DNA of 64,000 nt from Desulfoluna sp. (GTDB lineage Bacteria; Desulfobacterota; Desulfobacteria; Desulfobacterales; Desulfolunaceae). Below, one piece after another: positions 1 to 7,402 of this stretch (positions are counted from its first letter, which is position 1; each line of letters starts with the position of its first letter). The translations under genes and the position numbers were made by a program. The notes under the pieces were generated by a model. The model was not told where the DNA came from, did not search any database, and saw nothing but the letters and a program-made list of their open reading frames with translations. Location of the stretch: assembly GCF_030145185.1 (NCBI RefSeq), contig NZ_JAQYWB010000007.1, positions 46,374-110,373 on the forward strand, read 5' to 3'.

Positions 1-1
1 A

Positions 2-2194
2 AACGGATCTTTTATTGGGTTTAAAGACTATCCTGGGACCTCAGCCTTACTTCAGAAGTACAAAGACTATTTAAAGACAACATTTAATCCTCTGAAACAT
101 GGTTTAAATTCCAATTCGCGTGTTGCGGCCCTGTCTCCCAACGGCCGTTACCTGGCGGTCTCTGAATCGGTAACCGGCCATCAGCCCGCAAATGCCATTC
201 GTGTTTTTGATTTGAAATTTAACAAAGTTATGGCCTCTTTTGATGCACAAGAATTTGACTTTAAATCAAATAGGAGCATGCTGGTTGATTATCTGGAATT
301 TACCCCAGATGGAGAATGCCTCGTTGCTGTCTCCCAGGGGGGGACACTCTACAAAAAAAAGGGACAGCCGCAAGTTTGCAATGATATTAAGGTTTGGCGA
401 GTCTCCAATGGTGATGTTGTTTATACCCCCCGGGGAAAGATGGGGGTCCCCCTCTTTGGTTTGGTTGTCTCCCTTGACTCTAAACAGGTCGCTGTGCGTG
501 GAGAATCTGGCGGACTAAGAGTCCTTGACCTCAACTCAAAAAGGGTTGAAGTGTTTAACGGAGTCGACTTGAGAGGGGTTACAGCCCTGAAGGCAACCCG
601 CAGTGGGTTTGTTGTCGGTTTATCGGATGGGTCTTTCTATGATGTGAATAGCAACAGGCATGTGCATGGCTACTTCAAAGAAAAGATCACTGACATCATC
701 GATTTGGGTGATCGTTTGGCTATTTCAAGTGATGATGGCTCTGTCAAAGTCTTTGATGCCGGACCAATGAAGTACCTGTACAGCGTTGTCTCTCTTTTAA
801 AAGACAACTACTTGATTGCAAACAGTGACAACTATTACATCTCTTCACCGGAAGCCAGTAAGTATGTCCGCTTTAAAGAGGACGATACGTTCTATTCATT
901 TGAAGATTATGACTTAACGCGCAACCGGCCAGATCGAGTTTTGAATACGATAGGCTTAACCTCTCCTGGGGTTATTGATTTTTATCAAAAATTACATAAG
1001 CGAAGAAATCAGCTTTATAATCAGGGCAATCTATCCGCAGAGTCGGGAAGTGATCTGACACAAACGCGTCCCGAAATTGATATTACCCATGAGGTTCCGT
1101 TTGTTGTCAACACGAGCAAGTTAAATTTGACGTTTGATTATGATGGGCATGGTGTTGGAATCGCAGCTGTTCACGCCCGCGTAAATGGGGTCCCACTGTT
1201 TGGGGCAACGGGGAAAAAGATCTCGGTAAGTGCAGCATCACAGAATAAAATGTCAGTGCCATTGGTTTTTGGCCGTAACAAAATTGATCTGTTTGCCATC
1301 GACAACAAGGGTGTGCAGTCAAAAAAATCAACGGTATTTACCAATAACATCCGAGAGCAGGTCACAAATCTGTATGTTGTGAGTATTGGTGTTTCTGACT
1401 ACACTGATAACAGACTCGACTTAAAGTATGCAGCAAAGGATGCTCACGATGTTGCCTCGTCACTGCTTCGCCAATATGATCAGAAAACAATCAACAAAGC
1501 TTATAAATTGGTCATCACCGATAAAAGGGCGACAAAGAAAAATATTCTTACCAAAACCCGTTCATTCCTGGCTAAGGCGAAGTTCAATGATATTGTCGTG
1601 CTGTTCCTGGCTGGGCATGGCTTTAGTGAAAACGGCCAGTATTTCTTTGCTTGTAATGACATCAACATAGATAAAGTTGTTGAATCGGGGCTTCCATTCG
1701 ACACCTTGGATGCGCTACTAAGCAGTATTACCCCCAACAGAAAGCTCATGTTATTTGATACCTGCTTTAGTGGCCAGGAAGATCTCTATAACTCGGCAGA
1801 ATCAAAGCGGCTGTTAAGCAGCAATGTGCGTTCCAGAAGTATTCCGATCAGTCGGGGATTAACGCTTAAAAAGGGGCCTTCGATACGATCTGAGATTGTA
1901 GAACGATTGGCATTTAATAACCTGAGTCAGGGCTCTGGCGCCATTGTGTTATCCAGTTCGGGTCAGCAGGAATTCAGTTATGAAGATGGCACTTACAAAA
2001 ATGGTATCTTTACCTATTCACTACTCAAATCATTGAGTGATAAAGCATCGGATTTGGATGGAGATGGAAGCCTTTCCATTAGAGAAATCGAAACGTATAT
2101 TTCGAATAAAGTTGAAGAGTTAACCTCAGGGCAACAACAGCCTAATATTCGTAATGAAAATGTGAATATGAATTTTGAGTTGGTTTCGCAATAG
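2..2194 (+). CDS. WD40-repeat caspase-domain (peptidase C14) protein, 5' partial
   Basis: The frame is open from base 2 and its first residues are already repeat sequence, so the true start lies outside the window. The N-terminal part, to about base 790, reads as WD40-type propeller blades (GRYLAVSE, DGECLVAVS, GSVKVFDA). A linker and beta-sandwich-like stretch follows. From about base 1370 (VVSIGVSDYTD) there is a caspase-fold domain, with the catalytic His in FLAGHGFSENG near base 1614 and the Cys in LFDTCFSGQ near base 1760. DLDGDGSLS near base 2055 resembles an EF-hand loop, which would fit the Ca dependence known for some metacaspases. Bacterial WD40-caspase proteins are usually regulatory proteases; the substrate here is unknown. 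It stands alone and is followed by a strong terminator. Confidence 0.88.
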   Translation, partial: NGSFIGFKDYPGTSALLQKYKDYLKTTFNPLKHGLNSNSRVAALSPNGRYLAVSESVTGHQPANAIRVFDLKFNKVMASFDAQEFDFKSNRSMLVDYLEFTPDGECLVAVSQGGTLYKKKGQPQVCNDIKVWRVSNGDVVYTPRGKMGVPLFGLVVSLDSKQVAVRGESGGLRVLDLNSKRVEVFNGVDLRGVTALKATRSGFVVGLSDGSFYDVNSNRHVHGYFKEKITDIIDLGDRLAISSDDGSVKVFDAGPMKYLYSVVSLLKDNYLIANSDNYYISSPEASKYVRFKEDDTFYSFEDYDLTRNRPDRVLNTIGLTSPGVIDFYQKLHKRRNQLYNQGNLSAESGSDLTQTRPEIDITHEVPFVVNTSKLNLTFDYDGHGVGIAAVHARVNGVPLFGATGKKISVSAASQNKMSVPLVFGRNKIDLFAIDNKGVQSKKSTVFTNNIREQVTNLYVVSIGVSDYTDNRLDLKYAAKDAHDVASSLLRQYDQKTINKAYKLVITDKRATKKNILTKTRSFLAKAKFNDIVVLFLAGHGFSENGQYFFACNDINIDKVVESGLPFDTLDALLSSITPNRKLMLFDTCFSGQEDLYNSAESKRLLSSNVRSRSIPISRGLTLKKGPSIRSEIVERLAFNNLSQGSGAIVLSSSGQQEFSYEDGTYKNGIFTYSLLKSLSDKASDLDGDGSLSIREIETYISNKVEELTSGQQQPNIRNENVNMNFELVSQ

Positions 2195-2200
2195 ATAAAA

Positions 2201-2233
2201 AGAAAGGCAAATATTTTATATATTTGCCTTTCT
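2201..2233. terminator. Bidirectional hairpin terminator after the caspase gene
   Basis: A perfect 13-bp inverted repeat (AGAAAGGCAAATA / TATTTGCCTTTCT) with a 7-nt loop starts 6 bases after the caspase stop codon. It has A-runs upstream and T-richness downstream. Confidence 0.75.
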
Positions 2234-2340
2234 CAATGGTGCCTGTGGCCTCTCGTAAAAAGGGGAAAAATTGACCGGCCACGCAGCGCTGAACCTTTTG
2301 AATCGATTTTCAGAATAGCCTCTCCCTTAAAAAAAAAGAA

Positions 2341-2373
2341 AACAGGCGGACTCTGGGAAAGTCCGCCTGTTCT
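2341..2373 (-). terminator. Rho-independent terminator, minus strand
   Basis: The 12-bp stem AACAGGCGGACT / AGTCCGCCTGTT has a 9-nt loop. On the minus strand it is followed by a long T-run (the A-run at about 2330-2340 on the plus strand). It probably backs up the 2755-2800 terminator of the flavoprotein operon. Confidence 0.7.
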
Positions 2374-2754
2374 CTAAGGGGGGAATGCTGTTGATGAGGG
2401 GAATTACTTTAAGATGTAATATATGCGAAAAATGGAGACGCGTCTATGAAGTGAAAGGCTCAAATTTATGGGGGGTATTCCTGGGAAACGGGAAAAAGTG
2501 GGTGAATGGTGAGTAGGGAATAGTGAGTGGTGAATAGTGAGTGGTGAATGGTGAGTAGGGCATAGGGAGTAGGGCATAGGGAGTAGGGAAGGGGGGGGCA
2601 TTTTGTGCTGAAAAGTACAAAAGGGCCGACCCATCAGCGGATGTGGTCGCCCTGAGGAACGAAGGGCGGGAGCATTCGCAACCTGCTTTCAAGGTGGCAC
2701 ACCTTGCCGCCGGAGGCACGTTTTTGCCCCGAACTTTAACCATAGAAGAGATAA
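2374..2754. other. Intergenic stretch without a gene
   Basis: No convincing gene is seen between the two terminators. The stretch holds the degenerate GGTGA/GTAGGG tandem repeat (listed separately). It also holds a segment with the motif GCCGCCGGAGGC, which recurs at about 34765 upstream of vgrG and looks like a dispersed intergenic repeat. Confidence 0.6.
2499..2598. repeat. Degenerate G-rich tandem repeat
   Basis: About 100 bases are built from variants of GGTGAATGGTGAGTAGGG and GGCATAGGGAGTA repeated imperfectly. The strand is almost purely purine plus T. It looks like a microsatellite-like array grown by slippage; there are no spacers as in CRISPR. Confidence 0.75.
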
Positions 2755-2800
2755 AAACCGCCTCCCGGGTGTGGTGTTACCCGGAGAGGCGGTTTTTTTT
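2755..2800. terminator. Bidirectional terminator downstream of the flavoprotein gene
   Basis: Stem AACCGCCTC / GAGGCGGTT with an inner CCGGGT / ACCCGG stem. It is followed by eight T on the plus strand and by TTTTTA on the minus strand. It ends at the stop codon of the minus-strand FAD-binding oxidase. Confidence 0.85.
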
Positions 2801-4511
2801 ACGAATCGATGGGCTCATCGAGTCCCAGGGTGCCGCCGGGATTCATGATGTTGTGGGGGTCGAAGTGTTTTTTAAGGGCTTTTAATGTGTTCATTTGGCC
2901 TTTGCCCAGGTGTTTCTCCATGAAGGGCGCCATCATGCGCCCCACGCCGTGGTGGTGGGAGAGGGTCCCGCCGTTGGCTTCGATGCTGTCGATGACGCCG
3001 CGTTGAAAAGTGACGAATTCTTCGCGGGTTTCAAATTTACCGATGAAGATGAAGTAAAGATTGGTTCCCTGGGGATAGATGTGGGAGCAGTGGGTCATGC
3101 AGAGGGTGTCGGGGCGTTTTTTTATGTAGTGCCGGACGCCCATGTGGACCTGGTGGAGGTTGTCCCATTTGACGCCGGTCTCCAGGGTGTCGATGACCAC
3201 GCCGTAGTCGTTAAAATCTTCTCGCATATAGGGGTCGTTGAAACGGCCATGCTGCCAGAGCTTGACGGGGTAGCCGGTGAGGCTCATGGCGCCGTTGGCC
3301 TTTGCGATGCGATGGACGTTTTTACGGACGTTTTTGGAGAAGCCTTTTTCGCCCTCGGTGTGTCCGAGGAGGAGGCAGCGCTGCTCGGATTTGTAGCCCT
3401 TTAAGCCCATCAGGGTGTCGAGAAGGGTCCCTTCGATGCCGTGTTGTTTGAGGCCGATGGTGGTCTCTTCGGGGTCGGAGATGCGGAAGACCGAGGGCAT
3501 GCCGCATTCGGCCTGGGAGATTTCCCGGGTGGCGTTGACTGCGTCCTGCCAGGTCGGAAAGATAAAACTGAATCGCCTGCGGGTCTTCGGGGTGTTGCGG
3601 AAGACCTTGAGGGTGGCCCGGGTGAGGACCCCGTAGGCGCCTTCACTTCCTTTCAGGATGTCGTTGACCATGGGGCCGGTGGCGGTGCCGGGAAAATCGA
3701 GGGTGGTCACCTTACCTGTCGGGGTGACGCAGGTCTGGCCGAGGACGAGGTCCACGGCGTCGCCGTAGTAGGAGGACTGCTGGCCTGAGCCTTTGGCTGC
3801 GATCCAGCCGCCCACGGTGGAGAACTCGAAGGACTGGGGAAAGTGGCCGCAGGTGTATGAGTGCCGGGTGTTGAAGGTGTTGGGGGCGTTGTTGAGGAGG
3901 CTTTCTAAGGCTGGCCCCATGATGCCGCACTCCACGGTGATGGTCTGGTTGGTTTCGTTAAACTCCACCACGCGGGTCATGTGGGTGGCCATGACCAGGG
4001 TGACACCGCCCTTGCCGGGTGTGAGCCCTAAGGTGACGGAGCTGCCGCCTCCGAAGACGTGCAGGGGAATTTTTCGATCATGGCAGAGGGCCACGATTCG
4101 GGAGATCTCTTCTTCGGTGCGGGGGTGAATGATGAGGTCGGCGAGCTTGTCCGGCTTGCCGTCTCTCAATGCGTAAATCTCCTCCATGGTTTTGCCGGTG
4201 GAATATTTGACGCGGTCGTAATCGCTTGCCGAGATATTTTCTGCACCGGAGATCGCTGTCAGGGCTTCGACGGCCTCTGAATCGATGACAGGGGCGTGGT
4301 TTTTAAGTGTGACGGGGTCGTCTCCGGTGCCCACCGGAGCGCTGAATGCCTCGTCGGTAAGGCCGAAGGTCTCTTTAAGCAGGGCATACAATTTGGTGTT
4401 GGGGTGTTTGAATCCGTCGGGTGCCCCCCACTTGAAAATGGAGCGCCAGCTTCCGGGTTCGGGGGGGGTGGTTCGCCATTGGGGCTCAAAGGTTTTCTTT
4501 TTTTGTTTCAT
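2799..4511 (-). CDS. FAD-binding oxidase, alkyldihydroxyacetonephosphate synthase-like
   Basis: 570 aa. The FAD_binding_4 domain covers about residues 110-290 (LIIHPRTEEEISRIV, then FGGGSSVTLGL, a PP-loop type pyrophosphate binding site). A FAD-oxidase C-terminal domain follows. SHHHGVGRM near the C-terminus matches the His-rich active-site motif of alkyl-DHAP synthases, which swap the acyl of acyl-DHAP for a fatty alcohol to make ether lipids. The start at 4511 has AAGGAG 8 nt upstream, and that RBS touches the stop codon of the upstream FGGY kinase, so the two genes form an operon. The open frame runs further upstream, but that part is the kinase gene read out of frame. The ether-lipid role is an inference; other glycerol-related FAD oxidases are possible. 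Confidence 0.88.
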   Translation of the reverse strand: MKQKKKTFEPQWRTTPPEPGSWRSIFKWGAPDGFKHPNTKLYALLKETFGLTDEAFSAPVGTGDDPVTLKNHAPVIDSEAVEALTAISGAENISASDYDRVKYSTGKTMEEIYALRDGKPDKLADLIIHPRTEEEISRIVALCHDRKIPLHVFGGGSSVTLGLTPGKGGVTLVMATHMTRVVEFNETNQTITVECGIMGPALESLLNNAPNTFNTRHSYTCGHFPQSFEFSTVGGWIAAKGSGQQSSYYGDAVDLVLGQTCVTPTGKVTTLDFPGTATGPMVNDILKGSEGAYGVLTRATLKVFRNTPKTRRRFSFIFPTWQDAVNATREISQAECGMPSVFRISDPEETTIGLKQHGIEGTLLDTLMGLKGYKSEQRCLLLGHTEGEKGFSKNVRKNVHRIAKANGAMSLTGYPVKLWQHGRFNDPYMREDFNDYGVVIDTLETGVKWDNLHQVHMGVRHYIKKRPDTLCMTHCSHIYPQGTNLYFIFIGKFETREEFVTFQRGVIDSIEANGGTLSHHHGVGRMMAPFMEKHLGKGQMNTLKALKKHFDPHNIMNPGGTLGLDEPIDS

Positions 4512-4524
4512 TGGAAGGGCTCCT

Positions 4525-6072
4525 TTATTCGGGGTATCCGGTGATATCCCGGATCTCTTTGTAGATGGGGTCCAGGCGTGGGTAGATGCGCTTATAGACC
4601 CGTTGGTATAATTTATTGTAAAGGGCTGCGCGGTCGGGGCTCGGCTCAAAGGTCGTGTCGTAGTGGACCATGGTGTCGATGGCGGTTTGAAAGTCTGCGT
4701 GGAGTCCAAGACCCACAGCGGTGACGATGGCGGCCCCCAGCCCAGATGTTTCCGTGGTTTTTCCCCGGACCAGGGGGCGGTTGAAGATATCGGCCGAGAT
4801 CTGGCAGATCTGGTCACTTCGAGAGGCCCCACCGGAGACGGCGAGGCGCTTTACAGGTATTTTTGTCTTTTTTTCAAGTCGTTCCAGACCTTCCAGCAGA
4901 GCGTATCCCAGCCCTTCAATCACCGCTTTATACACATGCTCTTTTTTGTGAACATCACCGAACCCAATCATGGCTCCCTTGGCGTTGGGATGCTCAAGGC
5001 CCGGCCCCCAATAGGGCTGAACCATGAGCCCCATGGCACCGGGGGGGGCGTTCTCCAGGAGGCGGTCCATCTCGGCTTCCGGGGCAATCCCCTTTTCTTC
5101 GGCGCGTTCCACCTCTTTGTGGGAAAACTCATTTTTAAACCAGGTGATCATCCAGTAACCCCTGAAGATTTCAATCTCCGGGTTCCAGTGGCCGGGGATG
5201 GGGGCCGGGTAGGCGGGCATGAAGCGCAGGGGCTCAAAATAGCGGGTGGTGCTGAGCTGAACCGTGGCGGTGGTGCCAAAGCTGAGGCTGGCCATTTGTT
5301 CATCGAGGACGCCCATGCCGAGGGTTTCGCATCCTTTGTCCGACCCGCAGGCTACGACGGGCAGGCCTTCGGCAAGGCCCGTGTCCATGGCGGCCTTGCG
5401 GGTGATGTGTCCCAGCACCTCGCCGGGAGCCACGATTTCGGGGAGTTTCTCCCTTTCTATGGGAAAAAGAAGCGAGGAGGGCTCGAAACGGGACGCCCAG
5501 CATCTTTTTTTGTAATTGAAGGGGATGTGGCCGATCTGGGAGGCCGAGGAGTCTGCGAATCGTCCGGTGAGCCGGTGGTTGAGAAATCCGGAAACCTGGA
5601 GATATTTATGGGTGTTTTCCCAGATGTCGGGCTGATTCTGTCGGATCCAGTTTGCTTTGCCCTCTTTTTGAACCTTGGTCAGGATGGACCCCACGCCGAT
5701 GGCGTTGAGGATGGGACCTAAGGGAAAGGGGGGGGTGAATACAGGGGCTGCTTTTCTCTGGTCCAGCCAGGTGATGGCCGGGCGCAGGGGAGTGCCGTTT
5801 TCATCGACATTGATCATGGTGGCCCGCTGGGTGGTGATGCCCACCCCTTGAATGGCGGCCATGTGATCGGGGCAGCGTTTCTGGAGCGCCTGGCATCCGT
5901 CCACCAGGCTGTCCCACAGCAGTTCCGGATTCTGTTCGGCCCAGCCTGGATTATCGCTGAAATAGGGGGTGTATTCCACCTGCTCGCTGTCCAGAAGGGT
6001 GCCGTCCCCGGAGAAGAGGAGGGCCCTCATGCTTTGGGTGCCGCAGTCGATAGAGAGGATCACAGGTTTCAT
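4525..6072 (-). CDS. FGGY-family carbohydrate (glycerol/xylulose-type) kinase
   Basis: 515 aa. It begins ILSIDCGTQSMRALLF, the phosphate-1 motif of the actin-like FGGY fold. SLSFGTTATV lies mid-protein. GGASRSDQICQISADI (about residue 410) matches FGGY signature 2. The start at 6072 has AAAGGAG at good spacing. It phosphorylates a polyol or sugar; the exact substrate cannot be read from sequence, but its partners (alkyl-DHAP-synthase-like oxidase, glycerol-3-phosphate dehydrogenase) suggest a glycerol derivative. It is the first gene of a two-gene minus-strand operon, divergent from the fadR-like regulator, with a MITE inserted in the promoter region. Confidence 0.9.
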   Translation of the reverse strand: MKPVILSIDCGTQSMRALLFSGDGTLLDSEQVEYTPYFSDNPGWAEQNPELLWDSLVDGCQALQKRCPDHMAAIQGVGITTQRATMINVDENGTPLRPAITWLDQRKAAPVFTPPFPLGPILNAIGVGSILTKVQKEGKANWIRQNQPDIWENTHKYLQVSGFLNHRLTGRFADSSASQIGHIPFNYKKRCWASRFEPSSLLFPIEREKLPEIVAPGEVLGHITRKAAMDTGLAEGLPVVACGSDKGCETLGMGVLDEQMASLSFGTTATVQLSTTRYFEPLRFMPAYPAPIPGHWNPEIEIFRGYWMITWFKNEFSHKEVERAEEKGIAPEAEMDRLLENAPPGAMGLMVQPYWGPGLEHPNAKGAMIGFGDVHKKEHVYKAVIEGLGYALLEGLERLEKKTKIPVKRLAVSGGASRSDQICQISADIFNRPLVRGKTTETSGLGAAIVTAVGLGLHADFQTAIDTMVHYDTTFEPSPDRAALYNKLYQRVYKRIYPRLDPIYKEIRDITGYPE

Positions 6073-6195
6073 GGGGGCTCCTTTGGGGTTAGCTCCGTAA
6101 AAGGGTCGGTGTGGCTGCGATGCCACCCGATCTTTGCCATGGGGTCCGACTAAACTCAGGTGTATAAGGCTGTGAACAGTACAGAGATAGGCTAA

Positions 6196-6440
6196 CCCGG
6201 ATATTTCATGAGAAAACGACCATACCAAAGCAATAATACGTTATTACAGCGTGTTACCAAGAAAGATATAGACATTTCAAAAATACAAAATGTAATTCAC
6301 CGTTTTCTACTCGCCTTTCTCACCCTTCGGGCGAGCCGAGTGCACCCATCTTCTGCGTTATCAGAGCTTTGAGGTAAACCACTACATCTGCAGCTCTGAT
6401 GCCTTGAATATGGATGCACTCGACTCGTGAAATATCCGGG
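6196..6440 (-). mobile_element. MITE copy A (reverse orientation)
   Basis: The ends are CCCGGATATTTCA and its complement, flanked on both sides by the 4-bp direct repeat CTAA. It contains the family's internal palindromic half (GAGCCGAGTGCACCC ... GGATGCACTCGACTC). There is no transposase. Confidence 0.85.
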
Positions 6441-6501
6441 CTAAACCTGTTTACGTTCAACGTACAATTATTTTTTACAGGGTAATCAGGCTGTTGATGC
6501 C

Positions 6502-6535
6502 TTGACACCGTTTTACGTATAGTGGTATGACCACT
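6502..6535 (+). promoter_or_regulatory. fadR-like promoter with overlapping GntR/FadR operator
   Basis: TTGACA at 6502-6507, an 18-bp spacer, then TATGAC at 6526-6531. The -10 lies inside the palindrome AGTGGTATGACCACT (6521-6535), which fits the TGGT-N3-ACCA consensus of the FadR subgroup. This predicts autorepression by the gene that starts 50 bp downstream. Confidence 0.65.
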
Positions 6536-6584
6536 TATCAGATATTGACTTTGCTGCAAAGAAAAAAATGGAGGATATCAAGCG

Positions 6585-7280
6585 ATGAGTAGCAGTGCCA
6601 ACCCTTTACGTCCCACGAAGTCCTTTGAGCACAAGCTCGTGAGTGCCATTTTGGATGGTACCTACCCTCCGGGGGCCAAATTGCCTGCAGAACGGGCGTT
6701 GGCCGTTGAAATGGGGGTGACCCGTCCGACGTTGCGGGAAACCCTGAAGCAGATGGAGGCTGAAGGGTGGATTACCATTGCCCACGGGAAACCCACCGTG
6801 GTGAATGATTATCTGAAGACGGGTGGGTTGGGGATTCTCTCCACCTTGACGCGTCACAAAGGCTTTGTATCCAAATCCTTTGTTTCTCATTTTCTTGAGC
6901 TGCGCTCTGCGCTCATGCCCCGGATGGCTATGTTTGCTGTCTGGGAGGAGAGGGATCCGTTGCTGGCATACCTGAGGGAAGCCGAGGCCCTTAAGGAGGA
7001 TTCGTCTTCCTATGTGACGTATGACTGGGGGTTGCATCTGAGGTTGGCGGATCTCTCAGGGAATCCGTTTTATCGCATGATTTTAAATGATTTTGGGGAG
7101 ATGTATCTTTCCATGGGGACGCTCTATTTCGATGAGCCGGACCATCGCAGGGACTCAAAGCTCTATTATGGGGCCTTGCGGGAAGTGGTCGAAAATGGGG
7201 ATTGTAAAGGGGCTTCGGAGTTGGTGCGGGAGACCATGGAAAATGCGTCTACGCTCTGGAGATCCATGGTCGGGGCGTAA
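6585..7280 (+). CDS. fadR: GntR-family transcriptional regulator, FadR-like
   Basis: 231 aa, the usual FadR length. The N-terminal winged helix has PPGAKLPAERALAVEMGVTR and TLRETLKQMEAEGW, followed by GKPTVVNDYLKTGGLGIL, very close to the E. coli FadR hinge (GKPTKVNNF...SGLNIL). The all-helical C-terminal ligand domain ends ENASTLWRSM, again FadR-like. FadR proteins bind long-chain acyl-CoA and release DNA, so this protein probably ties the neighbouring kinase, flavoprotein and glycerol-phosphate dehydrogenase to fatty-acid status. GGAGG lies 9 nt before the ATG. The stop codon abuts a short MITE. Orthology with enterobacterial FadR is not proven; the family call is firm. Confidence 0.85.
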   Translation: MSSSANPLRPTKSFEHKLVSAILDGTYPPGAKLPAERALAVEMGVTRPTLRETLKQMEAEGWITIAHGKPTVVNDYLKTGGLGILSTLTRHKGFVSKSFVSHFLELRSALMPRMAMFAVWEERDPLLAYLREAEALKEDSSSYVTYDWGLHLRLADLSGNPFYRMILNDFGEMYLSMGTLYFDEPDHRRDSKLYYGALREVVENGDCKGASELVRETMENASTLWRSMVGA

Positions 7281-7281
7281 G

Positions 7282-7394
7282 CCCTGATATTTCACGAGTC
7301 GGTGTCGTTTTGAAATAATTGCATTTTCAGCAATAACCTATTGCAATAACCGTTTATTGCTTTGAATTGATCGTTTTCTCATGAAATATCCGGG
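7282..7394 (+). mobile_element. MITE copy B, internally deleted
   Basis: The 113-bp derivative has ends CCCTGATATTTCAC and TCATGAAATATCCGGG, flanked by TAAG on both sides. It lacks the internal palindromic half. The left repeat shares the fadR stop codon and the right one lies just before the dehydrogenase start. Confidence 0.75.
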
Positions 7395-7402
7395 TAAGGG
7401 TG

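Larger units (their letters stand above)
6073..6584. other. Divergent promoter region between FGGY kinase and fadR-like gene
   Basis: 512 bases without a gene. They hold a full MITE copy (6196-6440) and, next to fadR, a promoter with an overlapping TGGT-N3-ACCA palindrome. The MITE separates the operator from the kinase gene, so joint control of both directions by one operator is uncertain. Confidence 0.7.

Noticed and set aside
2499..2598. CRISPR-like array
   Set aside because: The repeats are contiguous, degenerate and without spacers, and no cas gene is present.
4663..5721. Long plus-strand open frame of 352 codons
   Set aside because: It is the complement of the FGGY kinase gene. Its composition follows the opposite strand, and it has no family motif.
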